This document shows positions 44,796 through 54,748 of a DNA stretch of 64,000 bases, piece by piece. The stretch comes from Bacillus wiedmannii. GTDB lineage: Bacteria > Bacillota > Bacilli > Bacillales > Bacillaceae_G. Numbering within the stretch: the first letter of the stretch is position 1; each line of letters starts with the position of its first letter. Location: assembly GCF_001583695.1 (NCBI RefSeq), contig NZ_LOBC01000039.1, positions 1-64,000 of the forward strand, given 5' to 3'. The notes under the pieces are model-generated. The model worked only from the letters and a program-made list of their open reading frames with translations. It searched no databases and had not been told where the DNA came from. A program made the position numbers and the translations under genes.

Positions 44796-46733
44796 TTATC
44801 GTTTTCCTTCTACTTTAATCATATCAACAAAAGCATCTAATGCAATTGTTTCTGATTTTTGTTCACCATATTTACGTACGTTTACGCCGTTTTCAGTTAC
44901 TTCATTGTCACCTACTACAAGCATGTACGGAATTTTTTGCATTTGTGCTTCACGGATTTTGTAACCAATTTTCTCTTCACGAGTATCTAATTCAACACGG
45001 ATACCAGCACGACGTAATTCATCTTGTACTTTCTTCGCATAGTCTAAATGTACTTGCGGAGAAACTGGAATTACTTGCGCTTGAACTGGAGCTAACCAAG
45101 TTGGGAATGCACCTTTGTATTCTTCAATTAAGAAGGCTACGAAACGTTCCATAGTTGATACAACACCACGGTGAATTACAACTGGACGATGTTGTTTACC
45201 GTCTTCACCAACGTAAGATAATTCAAAGCGTTCTGGAAGTAAGAAGTCTAATTGTACAGTTGAAAGTGTTTCGTCTTTTCCAAGAGCAGTACGAACTTGA
45301 ACGTCAAGTTTTGGACCGTAGAATGCCGCTTCACCTTCAGCTTCATAGTAATCAAGACCCATTTCATCCATAGCTTCTTTTAACATACCTTGTGCTTTTT
45401 CCCACATCTCATCATCAGCATAGTACTTTTTAGTATCAGCTGGGTCACGATAAGATAGACGGAATGAATAGTTCTCTAAACCGAAATCTTTGTACACTTC
45501 TAGAGTTAAGTTTACAACACGTTTTAACTCTTCTTTAATTTGATCTGGGCGAACGAAAATGTGCGCATCGTTTAAAGTCATTCCGCGTACACGTTGTAAT
45601 CCAGATAATGCTCCAGACATTTCATAGCGGTGCATTGTTCCAAGTTCCGCAATACGGATTGGTAATTCACGGTAGCTGTGAATATCATTTTTATAAACCA
45701 TCATGTGGTGAGGGCAGTTCATCGGACGAAGAACTAACTCTTCATTATCCATTTCCATTGATGGGAACATACCATCACGGTAGTGATTCCAGTGACCAGA
45801 AGTTTCATAAAGCTCTCTGCTTCCTAGTACTGGAGTGTATACGTGATCATAGCCTAAGCTTGCTTCTTTATCAACGATGTAACGCTCGATAATGCGGCGG
45901 ATAGTTGCACCTTTTGGTAACCAAAGTGGTAAACCTTGTCCTACTTTTTGGCTATTAGTAAATAGTTTTAATTCTTTACCTAATTTACGGTGATCACGCT
46001 CTTTCGCTTCTTCAAGCATACGTAAGTGCTCATCTAATTCTGCTTTCTTAACGAATGCAGTACCGTAAATACGTTGTAGCATTTTATTATTGCTATCGCC
46101 GCGCCAGTAAGCACCTGCAACGCTTAATAATTTAAATACTTTAATTTTCCCTGTAGATGGAAGGTGAACACCACGGCAAAGGTCGAAGAATTCGCCTTGC
46201 TCATAGATTGAAATAACTGCATCTTCTGGAAGATCGTTAATTAAATCTAATTTTAACTCATCGCCGATTTCTTCAAAGCGACGAAGTGCTTCTGCACGTG
46301 GCACTTCATGACGAACGATTTCTAAGTTCTCGTTCACAATTTTTTGCATTTCTTTTTCGATTTTCTTGAAGTCTTCAACTGTAATTGCTTCTTCCATATC
46401 AATATCATAGTAGAAGCCATTTTCAATTACTGGACCAATGCCAAGCTCAAGCTTAGCATCTTTATATAAACGTTTTAACGCTTGTGCTAATAGGTGGGCT
46501 GTTGAATGGCGTAAAATGTATAAGCCATCTTCAGAATCTAATGTAATAATAGAAACTGCACCATCTTCTTCGATTGGTGTAACAAGATCGATCATCTCAT
46601 CGTTTAATTTTCCAGCCACAGCTTTTTTCTTTAAGCCTGGGCTAATAGAAGCTGCGATTTCTTCAGTTGTTACGCCTTTTGGAAACTCCTTCACAGCTCC
46701 ATCAGGGAAAGTAATTTTAACTACATCTGCCAT
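44796..46733 (-). CDS. thrS: threonyl-tRNA synthetase
   Basis: A 645-residue enzyme. ATG at 46733 (MADVVKITF) lies 9 nt after GAGGAG. N-terminal TGS domain (1-63), editing domain N2 (~65-225, [11 protein letters not shown], the HxxxH site, and the Cys/His of [10 protein letters not shown]), class II catalytic core with motif 2 ([17 protein letters not shown]) and MNCPHHM zinc region, motif 3 ([16 protein letters not shown]), and an anticodon-binding domain from ~540. Regulated by the T-box upstream. Confidence 0.97.
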   Translation of the reverse strand: MADVVKITFPDGAVKEFPKGVTTEEIAASISPGLKKKAVAGKLNDEMIDLVTPIEEDGAVSIITLDSEDGLYILRHSTAHLLAQALKRLYKDAKLELGIGPVIENGFYYDIDMEEAITVEDFKKIEKEMQKIVNENLEIVRHEVPRAEALRRFEEIGDELKLDLINDLPEDAVISIYEQGEFFDLCRGVHLPSTGKIKVFKLLSVAGAYWRGDSNNKMLQRIYGTAFVKKAELDEHLRMLEEAKERDHRKLGKELKLFTNSQKVGQGLPLWLPKGATIRRIIERYIVDKEASLGYDHVYTPVLGSRELYETSGHWNHYRDGMFPSMEMDNEELVLRPMNCPHHMMVYKNDIHSYRELPIRIAELGTMHRYEMSGALSGLQRVRGMTLNDAHIFVRPDQIKEELKRVVNLTLEVYKDFGLENYSFRLSYRDPADTKKYYADDEMWEKAQGMLKEAMDEMGLDYYEAEGEAAFYGPKLDVQVRTALGKDETLSTVQLDFLLPERFELSYVGEDGKQHRPVVIHRGVVSTMERFVAFLIEEYKGAFPTWLAPVQAQVIPVSPQVHLDYAKKVQDELRRAGIRVELDTREEKIGYKIREAQMQKIPYMLVVGDNEVTENGVNVRKYGEQKSETIALDAFVDMIKVEGKR

Positions 46734-46760
46734 CACTGGTCACTCCTCTTTTTTTCAAAA

Positions 46761-47001
46761 TAAAAAACACTCATCCCGTAAAAAGGGACGAGTGTTGAAT
46801 TCGTGGTTCCACCCTTGTTCCAATTAACATTATTGTTAATTGCTCAAGTTCAACATAACGGTGTTGTCCGTTAGCAATTACTAGAAAAAACCGTTCACTG
46901 CTAAAGTTTAGAGGTGGTAAGTAATAATCCCGTATTAGGAAGCTCACACCCTAAGGCTTCCCTCTCTGAAAATCGTAGAAAACTACTCATGTCCTCATCA
47001 T
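46761..47001 (-). ncRNA. T-box leader of thrS, threonine specifier
   Basis: Minus-strand T-box core AGGGTGGAACCACG at 46802-46815, terminator (ACACTCGTCCC...GGGATGAGTGTTTTTT) at 46761-46795, specifier ACC at 46916-46918 followed by ACCTCTAAA. Stem I is near-identical to the brnQ leader. Confidence 0.95.
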
Positions 47002-47041
47002 GACATTTCAATATATTTCATTTATGTAGGTAATTATATGC

Positions 47042-47923
47042 TCAAAAACTTAGAAAATCAAGGGCGTTACCTTTATTTTTTAAATTTTTCACATTGCGCT
47101 CAAACTCATGTAATCCATGTAATTGAACCCGTTCTTGAAATACATTTCGCAAAGTAATAATCATATTATGGTCTTGTTCTTTCGTATATAAATAAATTTT
47201 TTTCGGCGAAATAGAAAGAAGTGGTGCAATTACTTTCGTATCAATATATACATCCTTTTGCTTCAATAATTCCTCATCTATATATTGGACCAATTTCTCC
47301 TGTTTTAAACGTCTACCTTTATCATCATAGAAAATAAAGCTTTCATCAAAAACAAGATGCACACAGGACAAACGTGATTTTCGGCTACGCACTTGTTGCC
47401 TTAGCGTCTCAATAAACATTTGATATTCTTGTTCCAACTTATACTCATCAATCGACACTTCAGCAAGCTTAGCTACCATTTCCCTATATGTACGAAGGCG
47501 AAAACGAACATATGATGAAAACGAGAACGAAAGCGGATCACAAAGCCAGTTATTTAAAGAGGATTTAATATATGATTCAAATGTGTGACGTGTTAATTCT
47601 CGAGCAATCTCTTTTCTTCTTCCCTTTAAAATCTCTTGTGCCATATGCAATATTTGATGACACTCTTCCTCTTCTTCATAAAAAAACTTCTCTTTTAAGA
47701 TTGTATAAATCCACTCATTTTGCTTTACATTCACAATGAAATATACCATTACCGGCAATAAAATCTTTTCAATATAATTCGATTCACATACTGGTATATG
47801 AATCACCACTTTTTGTTCCTGTAAATACACACTCGTTTCCTTATATAACAGTTCCGCTCTTTTCAATAGTTGTCTATATACATGCATAGCATCATTTTTT
47901 TCTTCGAAGCAAATTTCAATCAC
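47042..47923 (-). CDS. ytxC: sporulation-associated protein YtxC
   Basis: A 293-residue cytoplasmic protein (MIEICFEEKNDAMHVYRQLL) with mostly helical middle (REIARELTRHTFESYI; YVRFRLRTYREMV). The family is restricted to spore-formers and its biochemical role is unknown. The thrS-ytxC-dnaI order matches B. subtilis. A GGGGGGAC ribosome site precedes the ATG. Confidence 0.88.
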   Translation of the reverse strand: MIEICFEEKNDAMHVYRQLLKRAELLYKETSVYLQEQKVVIHIPVCESNYIEKILLPVMVYFIVNVKQNEWIYTILKEKFFYEEEEECHQILHMAQEILKGRRKEIARELTRHTFESYIKSSLNNWLCDPLSFSFSSYVRFRLRTYREMVAKLAEVSIDEYKLEQEYQMFIETLRQQVRSRKSRLSCVHLVFDESFIFYDDKGRRLKQEKLVQYIDEELLKQKDVYIDTKVIAPLLSISPKKIYLYTKEQDHNMIITLRNVFQERVQLHGLHEFERNVKNLKNKGNALDFLSF

Positions 47924-48171
47924 TTTTGTCCCCCCTTTTATCCCTGCTCTAAAGGATTGTATCTATACGTTACAAATCCTATAAGAGTCCGTCCCGTGGA
48001 AGTTCACTCTTAGTAGAATTACATTTCCTATCGTTAGAAAATCCACTCAATACGGCTTGCTAATTTTATATATATTAAGGGAGGGAGAAAAAAATGATAC
48101 AAGCTACAATGAATTTTCTATAAGAAGTTTTTCGTTTTACAATTCACCTATTCTGAAAAGTGTTCAAAACG

Positions 48172-48204
48172 AAAAAAGAGCAAGCTTTTCAGCTTACTCT
48201 TTAC
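48172..48204 (-). terminator. terminator of dnaB-dnaI
   Basis: Minus-strand stem AAGAGTAAGCT / AGCTTGCTCTT with T6; overlaps the dnaI end. Confidence 0.8.
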
Positions 48205-49139
48205 TTATGACGTCGGTTTTTCCCGCCAATCGGAATTGGCTTCGCTAAATATTTAATTCGTTCCATAATACGTGCTGCTTTCATTTGTTCTGCTTCACCA
48301 CGCTGTGTATACGTTAAATGATGTTCCAATTCCTTGAAATCAAAGTTAGACGTAAAGAACGTCGGTAAGTTTTCTAACATACGGAATTGCAAAATTGCAC
48401 CAAGCACATCGTCACGCACAAAGCTTGACATCGCTTCTGCTCCGATATCATCTAGCATTAAAACTTGTACGCGTTTCACTGCATCAATCTTTTCCCCAAT
48501 CGAGTTATCTTGAATCGAACTTTTAATTTCACGTAGAAATTCAGGGAAGTATACGAGCATCGAACTTATTTTCTTTTGAGCAAGCTCATTCGCCATTGCT
48601 CCTAACAAATACGTTTTCCCTACACCAAATTTACCGTACAAATATAAACCTTGTACTTTTTTACCAGGTTCATATGCACTTAAAAATTCATTGGCAGCAC
48701 CAATTGCATCAATACGCGCATCTAAATCTGAAGGATCTAAGTTTTCCATCGTTGCCTGTAAAATGTCAGTTGGCATATATACACTTTGAACGAGTTTTTC
48801 ATATTTCTTTCTCTCGTCATATGCTACTTTTCTAACGCAACGATCGTATTGAATATCAATCATCTTCCCTTGGATAACGAGCTTCGGCTCATATCCTTGC
48901 AGCATGTTTTTACACGAACCTAGATCCGGACAATCTACGCAACCTACACTTTGTCCAATATATTCGTATAACTTCACAAGGCTGCGCTCAATCATAGAAG
49001 TTGTTACTTCACCTTGATGTTCGTCTATAAATTCTTTCACACGCGGATGTGCCATTACTTCCGCCTTTAATACTTCGTATCTATTTTTAAAATTTTTATT
49101 TTCCATTAACTTTGCAAATGAATTTTGAATATGCTCCAT
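48201..49139 (-). CDS. dnaI: helicase loader DnaI
   Basis: A 312-residue AAA+ protein that loads the replicative helicase DnaC at the origin and at restart sites. N-terminal helicase-binding domain with zinc-ligand pattern (CVDCPDLGSCKNM, ~82-95), then Walker A GKFGVGKTYLLG (~167-178), Walker B VLMLDDIGAE, and a C-terminal arginine-rich end. 33 nt after dnaB, as in other Bacilli. Confidence 0.95.
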   Translation of the reverse strand: MEHIQNSFAKLMENKNFKNRYEVLKAEVMAHPRVKEFIDEHQGEVTTSMIERSLVKLYEYIGQSVGCVDCPDLGSCKNMLQGYEPKLVIQGKMIDIQYDRCVRKVAYDERKKYEKLVQSVYMPTDILQATMENLDPSDLDARIDAIGAANEFLSAYEPGKKVQGLYLYGKFGVGKTYLLGAMANELAQKKISSMLVYFPEFLREIKSSIQDNSIGEKIDAVKRVQVLMLDDIGAEAMSSFVRDDVLGAILQFRMLENLPTFFTSNFDFKELEHHLTYTQRGEAEQMKAARIMERIKYLAKPIPIGGKNRRHK

Positions 49140-49172
49140 TTTCTCACCTCAAAGAGCGTTCATTCTCTTCTA

Positions 49173-50579
49173 TTAATCACGCTTATATTTTTTTAACACT
49201 TCTTCTAGTCGTTTTCGTTCATCATCTAACGTACTTGCATCTTTTTTCTTACTTACATCTTTCTTCACTGTTTCTTTCTCTTGTTCTTTCGGCTCTTCTT
49301 TCAGCCAATCTGGTACCATTTCTTTTCTTATCGTTTTCTTCGACGTACGGCCTTTTTTCTTCGTCTCAGCCCATTCTTGATATTGACGATTTTCTTCTTT
49401 CGCTAACGCCATTGCTTCAGCTACTGTACCGACCTTTTTACGTGCCCAATGCCCAGCAATTTTCTCCACATACGTTTTCGCAAGCTTCATATCTGAGCGT
49501 AGCATAACGTAATAAATAAGTACATTCACAACACCTGGCGTTAATTTTTGATTGATCATTACATCTTCAACGATCTGCAAGTCAGCCTTTGTCGCCTCTG
49601 CACCACCAGAGATTTCTTTTAATAGTTGTTTTGGTGAGATTTCCTCTAACTGTTTTATTAACATCTCTTCTTGCGTAGAAGGCTCTTTCCCTTCCATCAT
49701 ACGTGCAGCGTGAGGTTGTACTCTTTCACTTAATACAGGTAACGCTTGACCGTTTTCGAACTGATACCAATCACGCGCTCCTTTTCTAAGCCTTTCGATA
49801 TCAATTGTCTGCATCTCTGTCACCGTACCAAGAACGATATTTTGCATCGATAACACATCTACATCGTACACGTAAGCAAGTGTACTGACACATTCTCGCA
49901 CTTGATCTGTAATCGCCTTTTTAGGGACAAGAGCGGACAAGCCATCTACAAATAAGGAGAAATCAAAGAAATCATTCCAAACTTTTGGAGAGTCTCCCTT
50001 CTCGTTACTTGGCATAGCTGTCGTTTTTGGAATACGAAGATCTTCTTGCGCATGCTCAAGCTGTCCTGGATTAAACGAACCAAACACATCATTGAAAGAA
50101 CGCGTAACATTTTCATAAGAAGCAAAATCAAATTCTTCTTCTAAGAAATATTGCTTTACTTGATTATATTTTGTCCGACTCAATCGATTGTATAAAAAGA
50201 TGCTTAACACAATATCATCAAAAAACTGCTTCGGAGATAAAGGTGGTTGCAATTCGTATATAAACATTCGAATATCTTTTTCTTTCTTAATATATACCTT
50301 CAAAAGCCCAATTGCTTCTAACTTTACTCGTTCCTCATATATTTCGGGAAGCTGCATTTGCATGGTCACCATAAGGGAATGATGTGTATTCTCTTTTCCA
50401 AACACACGATCTTGCTCTAACTCTCCCCATAGTGTCATGTACAAGCTAAAAGCTCTACTACCTATTAACGGCTGATACAACATCGTTAACACTTTTCGGT
50501 CGTAATTATGCAGTAACCCTTTCGCACATACTTTATAACGATCAATTGGCAATAGCTCCATCCATGACTGTTTTTCCAT
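49173..50579 (-). CDS. dnaB: replication initiation and membrane attachment protein DnaB
   Basis: A 468-residue Firmicute-type DnaB (not the helicase). N-terminal winged-helix DDBH1 domain (MEKQSWMELLPIDRYKVC), DDBH2 domain around 300-400 (GVVNVLIYYVMLRSDMKL), and a long charged tail from ~410 with a Lys/Glu-rich coiled coil ending RKRLEEVLKKYKRD. It works with DnaD and DnaI to load helicase. Confidence 0.93.
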   Translation of the reverse strand: MEKQSWMELLPIDRYKVCAKGLLHNYDRKVLTMLYQPLIGSRAFSLYMTLWGELEQDRVFGKENTHHSLMVTMQMQLPEIYEERVKLEAIGLLKVYIKKEKDIRMFIYELQPPLSPKQFFDDIVLSIFLYNRLSRTKYNQVKQYFLEEEFDFASYENVTRSFNDVFGSFNPGQLEHAQEDLRIPKTTAMPSNEKGDSPKVWNDFFDFSLFVDGLSALVPKKAITDQVRECVSTLAYVYDVDVLSMQNIVLGTVTEMQTIDIERLRKGARDWYQFENGQALPVLSERVQPHAARMMEGKEPSTQEEMLIKQLEEISPKQLLKEISGGAEATKADLQIVEDVMINQKLTPGVVNVLIYYVMLRSDMKLAKTYVEKIAGHWARKKVGTVAEAMALAKEENRQYQEWAETKKKGRTSKKTIRKEMVPDWLKEEPKEQEKETVKKDVSKKKDASTLDDERKRLEEVLKKYKRD

Positions 50580-50731
50580 TCTTGCTTTTCCTTTCTCTCA
50601 TCCAATCTATCCTCTACTTCATTCGTTCTATCTTCATTATATAATTTCTTAGCGAAAAAGAGCTATTAGCTTTCGCTTCTAGCTCTCTTATCTCATTACT
50701 TACGGTATGTAAAGAGAATAAAATACAACTT

Positions 50732-51193
50732 CTACTCTCTTTCTTTTTGCAGTATATCTTTTAATTCTTCAATAAATACATTTAAATCTTTAAATTGGCG
50801 ATATACAGAAGCAAAACGCACGTAAGCAACATCATCAATATCACGCAGTTCTTCCATAACAATTTCACCAATCATATCACTTTTCACTTCTGATATACCT
50901 AAATTACGAAGTTCACGTTCCACACTTTGAGTTACTTCTTCTAATTGTCTTAAAGATACTGGTCTTTTTTCGCACGCTTTAATTAAGCCGCGCAAAATCT
51001 TTTCTTTATTAAACTCTTCTCGTGTGCCTTCTTTTTTTACAACGATAAGAGGTGACTCTTCTACTCTTTCAAATGTCGTAAAGCGACTTAAACAACTTTC
51101 ACACTCTCTCCTTCTTCGAATAGAGCGCCCCTCGTCTACCGGACGCGAATCTAACACTCTTGTACCATTATGCGAACAGGATGGACAACGCAA
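50732..51193 (-). CDS. nrdR: transcriptional repressor NrdR
   Basis: A 153-residue nucleotide-sensing repressor of ribonucleotide reductase genes. TTG at 51193 gives the standard start [18 protein letters not shown] and is 8 nt behind AGGAG; the GTG three codons earlier overlaps that site. Zinc ribbon CPSC...CESC at 3-34, ATP-cone at ~49-139. Nothing else convincing was seen in the A/T-rich 285 bp upstream. Confidence 0.95.
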   Translation of the reverse strand: MRCPSCSHNGTRVLDSRPVDEGRSIRRRRECESCLSRFTTFERVEESPLIVVKKEGTREEFNKEKILRGLIKACEKRPVSLRQLEEVTQSVERELRNLGISEVKSDMIGEIVMEELRDIDDVAYVRFASVYRQFKDLNVFIEELKDILQKERE

Positions 51194-51424
51194 TATATTC
51201 ACTCCTTTACACTATACTCTTTATTTTTTCTCTACTTACTTCATCTGACAATATATATACAATATTATATAACTCATTCTAACTCTCTTACCACTTTAAG
51301 TTTAAGCACATTATTTTATCATCTCGTTTTCAAAAATAAGATGGTAGATGGGGTGCTAACTTATTCGTAAGAGCTCAATTTATCTCACTAACGAGTACGT
51401 TATATTTTCCCTTTTTTATAAACT

Positions 51425-51452
51425 AAAAAAGAGGTGCATTATACACCTCTTT
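51425..51452. terminator. terminator of speD
   Basis: Stem AAAGAGGTG / CACCTCTTT with A/T runs on both sides, 27 nt past the speD stop. Confidence 0.85.
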
Positions 51453-51478
51453 ACATTTTAAATCAATTATGTTCTTTT

Positions 51479-51871
51479 TTAAAGAGCTTTTGTTTCTCTC
51501 TGCTTAATTTCGAAGCTACCAGTGCCTCGAGGAAGCTCGATGCTCTCACGCGTTTTCGCGTTTAAACCTTCTGCAATATATTCTGCAGCAACATTTGGAT
51601 CAATACGATCCCCACAAGTATAAACATCAATACTTGCGTAACCGTGCTCCGGAAAGCTATGAATTGTTAAATGTGATTCCGAGATAATTACTACTCCACT
51701 TACACCTTGTGGTGCAAATTTATGGAAAGCAACCTCACGCACTTCAGCACCAGCTCTCAGTGCTGCATCCACAAATAATTGTTCAATATACGGCATGTCA
51801 TTAAGCTTGTCGAAATCGCAATCCCAAAGTTCAGCGATTACGTGACGACCCATCGTATCCATAGTATCCAT
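51479..51871 (-). CDS. speD: S-adenosylmethionine decarboxylase proenzyme
   Basis: A 130-residue prokaryotic class 1B SpeD that makes decarboxylated SAM for spermidine synthesis. The chain self-cleaves at Glu65-Ser66 of [11 protein letters not shown], turning Ser66 into the pyruvoyl cofactor. His71 and Cys86 (YTCGDR) are the usual processing residues. ATG at 51871 lies 7 nt after GGGGGAA. The N-terminus has a duplicated MDTMDTMG. Its own promoter and structured leader lie upstream, separated from gapB by a terminator. Confidence 0.95.
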
Positions 51872-52021
51872 TCTACAGTTCCCCCTTGTAAATTTATTCT
51901 AACTGTTCGAATTGAAAACTAATTTGCAATTTGGCTTGCTCCACTACCACGGGGGAAAGTTAGTCCAGAGAGGTCCTAACCCTTTAAGTAGTGACTACGT
52001 ACCTCAGCTCTTAAGTTTACG
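51872..52021 (-). promoter_or_regulatory. structured speD leader with anti-Shine-Dalgarno element
   Basis: About 150 nt of 5' UTR. The ribosome site GGGGGAA (51879-51885) is perfectly complementary to TTCCCCC at 51951-51957. Other stems: CACTAC/GTAGTG (51988-51993 with 51942-51947), GTTAG/CTAAC (51976-51980 with 51959-51963) and GAGGT/ACCTC (52001-52005 with 51970-51974). GGG at 51980-51982 could compete for the CCCCC. No intrinsic terminator is present, so control would be translational. Confidence 0.65.
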
Positions 52022-52027
52022 AGTGTT

Positions 52028-52056
52028 AGTATACTTTGTTTATTTTCATTTTGCAA
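52028..52056 (-). promoter_or_regulatory. speD promoter
   Basis: Minus-strand -35 TTGCAA (52051-52056) and -10 TATACT (52028-52033) with a 17-nt spacer; expected start near 52021. Confidence 0.75.
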
Positions 52057-52205
52057 CAACAGTTTTTTCGATTTTCTGTCATATTTTCCTCTTTACTTTT
52101 CCCTAAAAAAAATAAACGATTCACAAATACAGTAATCACAACGTTTCGTGGTATGTCCACTTTCAAAAATATACTTATATAATTTTTTTCCTTTTCAGAA
52201 AAAAA

Positions 52206-52239
52206 TAAAAAAAGAGGGCAAATATTCACTTGCCCTCTC
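52206..52239 (-). terminator. terminator of gapB
   Basis: Minus-strand stem AGAGGGCAA / TTGCCCTCT followed by T7. It separates gapB from speD. Confidence 0.9.
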
Positions 52240-52249
52240 CCTTATTCAC

Positions 52250-53278
52250 TTAAATATGTTGCACATTTTTTTGTTTCGCTAATTCGTCAACAACTAACGT
52301 TACAAGATCTACAACACGACGAGAGTAGCCCCACTCGTTATCATACCAAGCAAGTACTTTCACTTTACGATCACCCATTACCATTGTAGATAAACCATCA
52401 ATAATAGCTGAGTGTGTATTTGTATTAAAGTCAATAGATACTAAAGGCTCTTCGCTGAATTCTACAATGCCTTTTAACGCACCGTTTGCAACAGTTTTGA
52501 ATGCTTCATTAATAGCTTCAACTGTCACATCACGCTTTACATCTACTACTAAGTCAACAAGAGACACGTTTGGTGTTGGTACACGAAGTGCCATACCATG
52601 AAGTTTTCCGTTTAAGTGCGGAAGAACTTTTGCAAGCGCTTTCGCAGCACCTGTCGTTGTCGGAATGATTGATTGTCCGCAAGCACGTGCTCTTCTTAAA
52701 TCTTTATGTGGGTTATCAATATTTTTTTGGTCATTTGTATAAGCGTGAACAGTTGTCATTAAACCGTTTTCAATTCCAAACTGCTCATCTAACACCTTAA
52801 CAACAGGCGCTAAACAGTTTGTTGTGCAAGATGCATTTGAAATAACAGTATGTTTTGTAATATCTAATTTGTCTTCGTTCACACCAACTACAATTGTTAC
52901 ATCTTCATTTTTACCAGGCGCTGTTAAAATAACTTTTTTCGCTCCAGCTTCAACATGTAGAATTGCTTTTTCTTTTGAATTAAATTTACCAGTTGCTTCA
53001 ATTACAACTTCAACACCTAGATCTGTCCAAGGCAATTCCTTTGGATCGCGGTTGTTTAAAAGGCGAATCATTTTCCCATCAACTAATAAGTGATCTTCAA
53101 ATGCTTCTACTGTTCCGTCAAACTTGCCGTGAACTGTATCATATTTAATTAAATGTGCTAACGTTTCAGATGGATAGCTTGCATTGATTGCTACAATTTC
53201 GAATGCGCTTTCTTTTATTGCCTGACGAAATACCATTCTCCCAATACGTCCAAATCCATTAATTGCCACACGAGTCAT
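52250..53278 (-). CDS. gapB: gluconeogenic NADP-dependent glyceraldehyde-3-phosphate dehydrogenase
   Basis: A 342-residue enzyme. Rossmann start INGFGRIGRMVF, catalytic Cys151 in SNASCTTNCLAP and His of TTVHAYTND. The usual NAD-selecting Asp32 is replaced (VAINASYPSETL: Asn32-Ala33-Ser34), which fits the NADP-preferring GapB paralogue used in gluconeogenesis. The promoter carries a CcpN-type site. In B. subtilis gapB is cotranscribed with speD; here a terminator follows it. Confidence 0.95.
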   Translation of the reverse strand: MTRVAINGFGRIGRMVFRQAIKESAFEIVAINASYPSETLAHLIKYDTVHGKFDGTVEAFEDHLLVDGKMIRLLNNRDPKELPWTDLGVEVVIEATGKFNSKEKAILHVEAGAKKVILTAPGKNEDVTIVVGVNEDKLDITKHTVISNASCTTNCLAPVVKVLDEQFGIENGLMTTVHAYTNDQKNIDNPHKDLRRARACGQSIIPTTTGAAKALAKVLPHLNGKLHGMALRVPTPNVSLVDLVVDVKRDVTVEAINEAFKTVANGALKGIVEFSEEPLVSIDFNTNTHSAIIDGLSTMVMGDRKVKVLAWYDNEWGYSRRVVDLVTLVVDELAKQKNVQHI

Positions 53279-53298
53279 AATATGTTATCCCCCTTGAA

Positions 53299-53359
53299 TG
53301 CGTTATACTATTTATCTCCAATCCCAATAATAGTATAACACAAAAAGGGGATATGTCAC
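53299..53359 (-). promoter_or_regulatory. gapB promoter with inverted CcpN-type sites
   Basis: Perfect 11-bp arms GTTATACTATT / AATAGTATAAC at 53302-53312 and 53329-53339. Bottom-strand TGTGTTATACT (53332-53342) fits the CcpN consensus TRTGHYATAYW as I recall it, and the other arm matches with one mismatch. -35 GTGACA (53354-53359) and -10 TATACT (53332-53337) have a 16-nt spacer. Confidence 0.7.
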
Positions 53360-53387
53360 TAAGCATTTTCATTAATTTCACAATTTT

Positions 53388-53990
53388 TTAGTCAATAATG
53401 TTCCAATTCTTTAAAATCACCTGTAATTGTGTTTTCGTTCCCATAATTGTGCCATCATTATTTATCACTTCATCTGCATGCTTCACTTTTTCTTCTAACG
53501 GCATTTGAGATTGAATACGAACTGTTGCTTCTTCTTCTGAAAAATTATTTCGTTTCATTAAACGTTCTAATTGCGTATGTGGCTTAACCGCTACAACTAA
53601 AACGCGGTCAACGAGACTTGTTAATTTGCTTTCAAATAAGAGAGGTATATCTAACACAACCGCTTGCATACCTTCTTTTATGTACATTTCCTTTTGCGTA
53701 TTCATTTCCTCACGCACTGCAGGATGAACAATTTTATTTAACTGCAATCGTTTTTCTTCATTATAGAAAACGACACTTCCTAATTTCGGCCGATCCAGTT
53801 CTCCATCTTTTTGTAATACTTCCGTTCCAAACACTTCTACAATTTTGTTATATGCTGGTTTTCCTCGTTCTACAACTTCTCGCGCAATAATATCTGCATC
53901 AATAACTGGTATACTCAGTTCACGAAACATTTGAGACACTGTACTTTTTCCGCTTGCAATGCCTCCCGTTAATCCAATTACTACTGTCAT
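53388..53990 (-). CDS. coaE: dephospho-CoA kinase
   Basis: A 200-residue P-loop kinase for the last step of coenzyme A synthesis. Walker [13 protein letters not shown] (~6-17), then DADIIARE and DIPLLFE of the acceptor site. ATG at 53990 ([10 protein letters not shown]) has GGAGG 6 nt upstream; an adjacent ATG at 53993 is also possible. It lies between ytaF and gapB as in B. subtilis. Confidence 0.95.
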   Translation of the reverse strand: MTVVIGLTGGIASGKSTVSQMFRELSIPVIDADIIAREVVERGKPAYNKIVEVFGTEVLQKDGELDRPKLGSVVFYNEEKRLQLNKIVHPAVREEMNTQKEMYIKEGMQAVVLDIPLLFESKLTSLVDRVLVVAVKPHTQLERLMKRNNFSEEEATVRIQSQMPLEEKVKHADEVINNDGTIMGTKTQLQVILKNWNIID

Positions 53991-54007
53991 CATAATCCTC
54001 CTCACAA

Positions 54008-54039
54008 TATAAAAGGCGCGAAACTAATGTTCCACGCCC
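54008..54039 (-). terminator. terminator between ytaF and coaE
   Basis: Minus-strand GGCGtGGAAC / GTTtCGCGCC then TTTTAT. Confidence 0.65.
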
Positions 54040-54043
54040 ATAC

Positions 54044-54676
54044 TTACATTTTCCAAATTCCAATAATAATGAGTAATACCCCAGGCAGGAATGTAAATTT
54101 TTGTAACCATTTCATATTTGATAAAACCGTTCCAAGTTTCATTCCAATAAATAAAAACAAAGAACTCATAACCGCAACTAATATCGCCATCATAGCGGGC
54201 GCATACCCTAATAAAGATGCACCAATTCCAGCACCGAACGAATCTATAGAAAGAGCGATACCAAGAAGCAATGCTTCTCCTGCAGAAATGGTGCCTGATT
54301 TATCAAAATCTGCAACAGTCGGTTTCCGTAAAATTTGAATCACTAGCCCGAGCGAAGCAATTTCTAATTTCCAAACCTTCTCCTCTTTCTTTGGTTCTTC
54401 TTTTTTCTCACTTCGAAAAAATTGGTATAATACCCAAATTCCTATTCCAATAAGAACAAGCCCACCGATACGCGTTGCGATAACAGGTGAAAATATTTTC
54501 GCGATCATATGTCCAATTCCCATTGAAACAAGCATAACAGCCGCTGAACACATTCCGATAATTATAATTGATCTTAGTGGAATTCTTACGCTTCTTAAAC
54601 CATATGTTAGCCCTACACTACAGCTATCTAAGCTTAATGTAAAAGCTAATAAAATAAGAGATAAATAAAGGTACAT
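54044..54676 (-). CDS. ytaF: sporulation membrane protein YtaF (MntP-like)
   Basis: A 210-residue six-span membrane protein. It has two similar halves with acidic signature motifs ALSLDSCSVGLTYG and LGIALSIDSFGAGIGASL, as in MntP/YtaF-type cation exporters. A short acidic patch (FDKSGTISAGEA) in the loop looks like an EF-hand-like site. The family is linked to sporulation in Bacillus; the transported ion is uncertain. Confidence 0.88.
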   Translation of the reverse strand: MYLYLSLILLAFTLSLDSCSVGLTYGLRSVRIPLRSIIIIGMCSAAVMLVSMGIGHMIAKIFSPVIATRIGGLVLIGIGIWVLYQFFRSEKKEEPKKEEKVWKLEIASLGLVIQILRKPTVADFDKSGTISAGEALLLGIALSIDSFGAGIGASLLGYAPAMMAILVAVMSSLFLFIGMKLGTVLSNMKWLQKFTFLPGVLLIIIGIWKM

Positions 54677-54748
54677 CGGTAAGCTCCTCCCTTATACATA
54701 GCCCTGCTGTATGTATATGACAAATGCCTATCCGATGTTATCTCTTTT

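Noticed and set aside
48094..48123. Nine-codon plus-strand frame MIQATMNFL with a strong GGGAGGGAG site
   Set aside because: Too short to judge without transcription data, and no gene follows on that strand.
52026..52229. 67-codon minus-strand frame between gapB and speD
   Set aside because: It begins inside the gapB terminator and covers the speD promoter; no ribosome site.
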